From JASJBU01 sp963790775 (GTDB lineage Bacteria; Pseudomonadota; Gammaproteobacteria; Chromatiales; Chromatiaceae), in NCBI GenBank assembly GCA_963790775.1, contig CAWBPR010000005.1:620001-684000 (forward strand): a stretch of 64,000 nt of DNA. Reading direction: 5' to 3'. The position numbers and the translations under genes are program-made. The notes under the pieces are model-generated. The model saw only the letters and a list, made by a program, of their open reading frames with translations, searched no databases and was not told the DNA's origin. This document shows, piece after piece, positions 60,175 through 64,000 of this stretch (positions are counted from its first letter, which is position 1; each line of letters begins with the position of its first letter).

Positions 60175-63100
60175 ATGCCTAGACGAACAGATATACAAAG
60201 CATCCTCATTATCGGCGCCGGACCTATCGTGATCGGCCAGGCCTGCGAGTTCGACTATTCCGGTGCTCAGGCCTGCAAGGCGTTACGTGAGGAAGGTTTC
60301 AGGGTGATCCTGGTGAACTCCAATCCGGCCACCATCATGACTGACCCGGACATGGCGGACGCGACCTATATCGAGCCCATCACCTGGGAGACCCTGGAGC
60401 GCATCATCGAGAAGGAGCGTCCGGATGCCCTGCTGCCCACCATGGGTGGTCAGACTGCCCTCAACAGCGCCCTGGACCTGGTGCGTGAAGGGGTGCTGGC
60501 CAAATACGGCGTGGAAATGATCGGTGCCTCCCGGGAAGCCATCGACAAGGCCGAGGACCGGGACCTGTTTCGCAAGGCGATGCGCAAGATCGGTCTGGAC
60601 ATGCCCAGGTCTGCTATCGCCCACAGCATGGAAGAGGCCGAGCAGGTGCAGGTCAGCATCGGTTTTCCCACCATCATCCGGCCCTCCTTCACGATGGGCG
60701 GCAGCGGCGGCGGTATTGCCTACAATCCAGAGGAATTCATCGAGATCTGCGAACGCGGGCTGGATCTTTCTCCCACCAATGAGCTGCTCATCGAGGAGTC
60801 GATCCTTGGCTGGAAGGAGTTCGAGATGGAAGTGGTGCGGGACCGCAAGGACAACTGCATCATCATCTGCTCTATCGAGAATTTTGATCCCATGGGGGTG
60901 CATACCGGCGACTCCATCACTGTCGCCCCGGCGCAGACCCTGACGGATAAGGAGTATCAGATCATGCGCGACGCCTCCCTGGCGGTGTTGCGCGAGATCG
61001 GCGTAGAGACCGGCGGCTCCAATGTGCAGTTCGCCATCAACCCCGAAAACGGGCGCATGATCATCATTGAGATGAACCCTCGGGTATCCCGCTCATCGGC
61101 GCTGGCTTCCAAGGCTACCGGCTTTCCCATCGCCAAGGTGGCGGCCAAGCTGGCAGTGGGCTACACCCTGGACGAACTGCAGAATGAGATTACCGGTGGC
61201 GCCACACCGGCTTCTTTCGAGCCCAGCATCGACTATGTGGTGACCAAGGTGCCGCGCTTCGCCTTCGAGAAATTTCCCCAGGCGGATGACCGGCTCACCA
61301 CCCAGATGAAGTCGGTAGGTGAGGTAATGGCGATCGGCCGCACTTTCCAGGAATCTCTGCAAAAGGCCTTGCGGGGTCTGGAAATTAGCAAATACGGGCT
61401 CTCCGAGGTGCTCGATCTTGAGGGTTCGAGCGCCAGGGACAAATTGGTTCGGGAACTCCGCCTGCCGGGACCGGAACGCATCTGGTATGTGGCTGAGGCT
61501 TTCCGCATGGGCATGAGCCTGGATGAGGTCTTCGATCACAGTAAGATCGATGCCTGGTTCCTGGTGCAGATCGAGGAACTGGTGAATATCGAGCGGGATG
61601 TCGCCGGACAGGGGCTGGAAGCGCTGGATGGCGAACGTCTGAGATACCTCAAGCGCAAGGGTTTTGCCGATCGCCGTCTCGCCACCCTGGTGGAGTCCAC
61701 CGAGGGGGAGATTCGCCGCCGTCGTCACGCCGCAGGGGTGCGCCCGGTCTTCAAACGGGTCGATACCTGTGCTGCGGAATTTGCCACCAGTACTGCCTAC
61801 ATGTACTCCACTTATGAAGAGGAGTGCGAGTCACGGCCTACCGACCGCAAGAAGATCATGGTGTTGGGGGGTGGCCCGAACCGCATCGGCCAGGGCATAG
61901 AGTTTGACTACTGTTGCGTGCATGCAGCTTTCGCCATGCGTGAGGATGGCTATGAGACCATCATGGTCAACTGCAACCCGGAAACGGTTTCCACCGACTA
62001 CGATACTTCCGACCGGCTCTACTTCGAACCCCTGACGCTGGAGGATGTGCTCGAGGTCATCGACAAGGAACGGCCTACCGGCGTCATCGTGCAGTACGGC
62101 GGTCAGACGCCACTCAAACTGGCGCGGGATCTGGAAGCCGCCGGAGCGCCGATCATCGGCACCAGCCCCGACTCCATCGATCTGGCGGAGGATCGCGAAC
62201 GTTTCCAGCAGCTGGTGGAGAAACTGAAACTGCGTCAGCCGCCCAACCGCACCGCGACCGAGGCGGAACAGGCGGTCAGACTGGCGTTGGAGATCGGCTA
62301 CCCGCTGGTGGTGCGTCCGTCCTATGTACTGGGCGGCCGAGCCATGGAAATCGTGCATGGTGAAGAGGACCTGCGCCGCTACATGCGAGAGGCGGTGAGC
62401 GTCTCCAATGATTCACCGGTGCTGCTGGACCGTTTCCTGGACGATGCCATCGAGGTGGATGTGGATGCGATCTGCGACGGCAAGGATGTGCTGATCGGCG
62501 GCATCATGGAGCATATCGAACAGGCGGGGGTTCATTCCGGTGATTCCGCCTGCTCTTTACCGCCTTACACTCTATCGGCCTCGGTCCAGGACCGCATGCG
62601 GGAGAAGATTCGTCAATTGGCCCTGGAGCTCAAGGTGATTGGGTTGATGAACACCCAGTTTGCCATCAAGGATGATCATATCTATCTGTTGGAGGTCAAT
62701 CCCAGGGCCTCGCGCACCGTGCCCTTTGTCTCCAAGGCCACCGGCCTGCAGCTTGCCAAGGTGGCGGCGCGCTGTATGGTGGGTGTCACCCTGGAGCAGC
62801 AGGGCGTGACCCGGGAGGTGATACCTGTCAACTATTTCGTCAAGGAAGCGGTCTTCCCCTTCGTCAAATTTCCTGGCGTGGACACCGTGCTGGGGCCGGA
62901 GATGAAGTCCACCGGCGAGGTGATGGGGGTTGGCAGAACTTTCGGCGAGGCCTTCAATAAGTCGATTCTTGGCGCCGGTTCCCGGCTGCCCAGGAGTGGC
63001 CGGGCGCTGCTCAGCGTGCGGGATGCAGACAAAAACCGCGCCGTGCAGGTGGCGGAGGATCTGGCGGATTTTGGTTTCGAACTGTATGCCACGGGAGGCA

Positions 63101-63384
63101 CCGCGAAGGCCATTCAGGATGCGGGGATAGCCTGTAAGCGGGTCAATAAGGTCAAGGAGGGTCGGCCGCATATCCTGGATATGATCAAGAACCGGGAAGT
63201 CAATTTTATCGTCAATACCACCGAAGGCGCGCAGGCGATTACAGATTCAGCGGAGATACGCCGTGCAGCATTGCAGCACAAAGTGACCTACACCACGACG
63301 ATATCCGGCGCCGAGGCGACTTGCCTGGCGTTGAAGCAGTTGGATGAAGTGAGTATCAATCGCCTGCAGGATCTGCACGGCTGA
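60175..63384 (+). CDS. carB: carbamoyl-phosphate synthase, large subunit
   Basis: Makes carbamoyl phosphate from bicarbonate, ammonia and two ATP. 1069 residues with two homologous ATP-grasp halves (about 1-400 and 550-930: GAGPIVIGQACEFDYSG and GGGPNRIGQGIEFDYCC at the starts) and a C-terminal MGS-like allosteric domain (about 935-1069; YATGGTAKAIQDAGI, NTTEGAQAITDS) that binds UMP, IMP or ornithine in known enzymes. The start at 60175 (MPRRTDIQSILIIGAGP) has no strong ribosome site. Confidence 0.96.
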   Translation: MPRRTDIQSILIIGAGPIVIGQACEFDYSGAQACKALREEGFRVILVNSNPATIMTDPDMADATYIEPITWETLERIIEKERPDALLPTMGGQTALNSALDLVREGVLAKYGVEMIGASREAIDKAEDRDLFRKAMRKIGLDMPRSAIAHSMEEAEQVQVSIGFPTIIRPSFTMGGSGGGIAYNPEEFIEICERGLDLSPTNELLIEESILGWKEFEMEVVRDRKDNCIIICSIENFDPMGVHTGDSITVAPAQTLTDKEYQIMRDASLAVLREIGVETGGSNVQFAINPENGRMIIIEMNPRVSRSSALASKATGFPIAKVAAKLAVGYTLDELQNEITGGATPASFEPSIDYVVTKVPRFAFEKFPQADDRLTTQMKSVGEVMAIGRTFQESLQKALRGLEISKYGLSEVLDLEGSSARDKLVRELRLPGPERIWYVAEAFRMGMSLDEVFDHSKIDAWFLVQIEELVNIERDVAGQGLEALDGERLRYLKRKGFADRRLATLVESTEGEIRRRRHAAGVRPVFKRVDTCAAEFATSTAYMYSTYEEECESRPTDRKKIMVLGGGPNRIGQGIEFDYCCVHAAFAMREDGYETIMVNCNPETVSTDYDTSDRLYFEPLTLEDVLEVIDKERPTGVIVQYGGQTPLKLARDLEAAGAPIIGTSPDSIDLAEDRERFQQLVEKLKLRQPPNRTATEAEQAVRLALEIGYPLVVRPSYVLGGRAMEIVHGEEDLRRYMREAVSVSNDSPVLLDRFLDDAIEVDVDAICDGKDVLIGGIMEHIEQAGVHSGDSACSLPPYTLSASVQDRMREKIRQLALELKVIGLMNTQFAIKDDHIYLLEVNPRASRTVPFVSKATGLQLAKVAARCMVGVTLEQQGVTREVIPVNYFVKEAVFPFVKFPGVDTVLGPEMKSTGEVMGVGRTFGEAFNKSILGAGSRLPRSGRALLSVRDADKNRAVQVAEDLADFGFELYATGGTAKAIQDAGIACKRVNKVKEGRPHILDMIKNREVNFIVNTTEGAQAITDSAEIRRAALQHKVTYTTTISGAEATCLALKQLDEVSINRLQDLHG

Positions 63385-63593
63385 TTTCTAGCAGCGCCTG
63401 GCGTTGTGCGGATTATTGGGTAATGCCGATCCACGCTTATGGGAGCTGCCGCGGCATCCGGCCGTCCATCTGGATCAATCCGGGGACTACTTTTTAGGAA
63501 ACCCCAAAATATAATGTGGTACATATTCGGCAGAGCGTACGAAAATGGACTTTTGATTAGTTATCAGAACTTGAGAATATTGAGGATTTATCA

Positions 63594-64000
63594 ATGAGCA
63601 AAGTACCTCTGACCGCCAAAGGCGCAGAGAATCTACGAACTGAACTCGAAGAACTGAAACGGGTAGCCCGCCCCAAAGTTATCAAGGCGATTGCCGATGC
63701 GCGTGCGCATGGTGACCTGAAGGAGAACGCGGAATATCATGCCGCCCGGGAGCAGCAGAGCTTTATCGAGGGACGGATCAAGGATATCGAAGGCAAGCTT
63801 TCGCATGCCCAGATAATCGATGTCACCACCCTGGATGCCGGTGGCAAAGTGGTGTTTGGCGCTACTGTCGACCTCATCGAGCTGGACAATGATGAGGAGT
63901 TCACCTATCAGATCGTGGGTGATGACGAGGCTGATATCAAACAGGGTCTGATCTCAGTCAGTTCGCCTATTGCCCGCGCCTTGATCGGTAAGTCAGAGGG
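63594..64000 (+). CDS. greA: transcription elongation factor GreA (partial, 3' end beyond window)
   Basis: 135 codons of GreA from ATG 63594 to the end of the window; the full protein is about 158 residues. The N-terminal coiled coil (residues 1-75) inserts into the RNA polymerase channel and contains the acidic tip DARAHGDLKENAEYHAAR. The FKBP-like C-terminal domain follows. The order carA-carB-greA is common in gammaproteobacteria. TGAGGA precedes the start. Confidence 0.96.
   Translation, partial: MSKVPLTAKGAENLRTELEELKRVARPKVIKAIADARAHGDLKENAEYHAAREQQSFIEGRIKDIEGKLSHAQIIDVTTLDAGGKVVFGATVDLIELDNDEEFTYQIVGDDEADIKQGLISVSSPIARALIGKSE

Noticed and set aside
1..64000. CRISPR arrays, tRNA or rRNA genes, insertion sequences
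   Set aside because: No regularly spaced direct repeats, no tRNA-like cloverleaf or T-loop sequence, and no transposase frames were recognised by eye.

Overview
The window looks like chromosomal DNA of a chemolithoautotrophic gammaproteobacterium, most likely a sulfur oxidiser or symbiont-type relative (the sulfur part is inference; no sulfur-oxidation gene lies here). The argument rests on a form IA RuBisCO operon with CbbR and phosphoribulokinase, and on gammaproteobacterial gene orders: lpoA-yraN-diaA-dolP, hisBHAFIE followed by tatABC, and carA-carB-greA. No tRNA, rRNA, CRISPR array, transposase or prophage gene was recognised.

Layout. 1-4.8 kb is accessory: the end of a Lys/Ala-rich protein, two related exported Arg/Tyr/Pro-rich proteins sharing a Yx(F/W)RP motif, an orphan ParA-like ATPase and two small membrane proteins. 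4.9-9.1 kb holds a degenerate FimX-like c-di-GMP protein, DAHP synthase and two uncharacterised small genes. 9.2-16.2 kb is the carbon-fixation locus (cbbL-cbbS-cbbQ-cbbO, with cbbR divergent). 16.3-24 kb has dxs, gloB, a TDT-family transporter, phosphoribulokinase, a decayed nhaD copy and an intact nhaD. 24.2-34.3 kb holds an envelope/replication-control operon, rsmI divergent to it, a small outer-membrane protein, an Hsp20 gene with a textbook sigma-32 promoter, and a YgiQ-type radical SAM enzyme.

34.4-42.3 kb is a complete MoxR-DUF58-DUF4381-BatA-BatB-BatC-BatD operon. After a 663-bp non-coding stretch with DnaA boxes comes a receiver protein, then a PAS-histidine kinase and an EAL-domain fragment fused head to head at a breakpoint, both without their 5' halves. 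44.7-64 kb carries typA, pip, dtd, a periplasmic metallo-beta-lactamase-fold protein with a monoheme cytochrome, the his and tat genes, a pentapeptide protein, a stand-alone DUF692 protein, CnoX, TrxC, carAB and the start of greA.

The most interesting new signal is on the minus strand between typA and pip: an apparently undescribed Csr/Rsm-type regulatory RNA of about 128 nt. It has five GGA motifs, two of them in clear hairpin loops and a third at a short hairpin tip, closed by an 11-bp stem and followed by a strong intrinsic terminator. A GacA-box-like palindrome is centred about 57 bp upstream of its expected start. Other points worth a second look are the 26-residue tail on CbbL encoded by an inverted repeat, heptanucleotide repeats that run into the start codons of cbbQ and cbbO, the FimV-like tail on TatC, and the HK/EAL junction.
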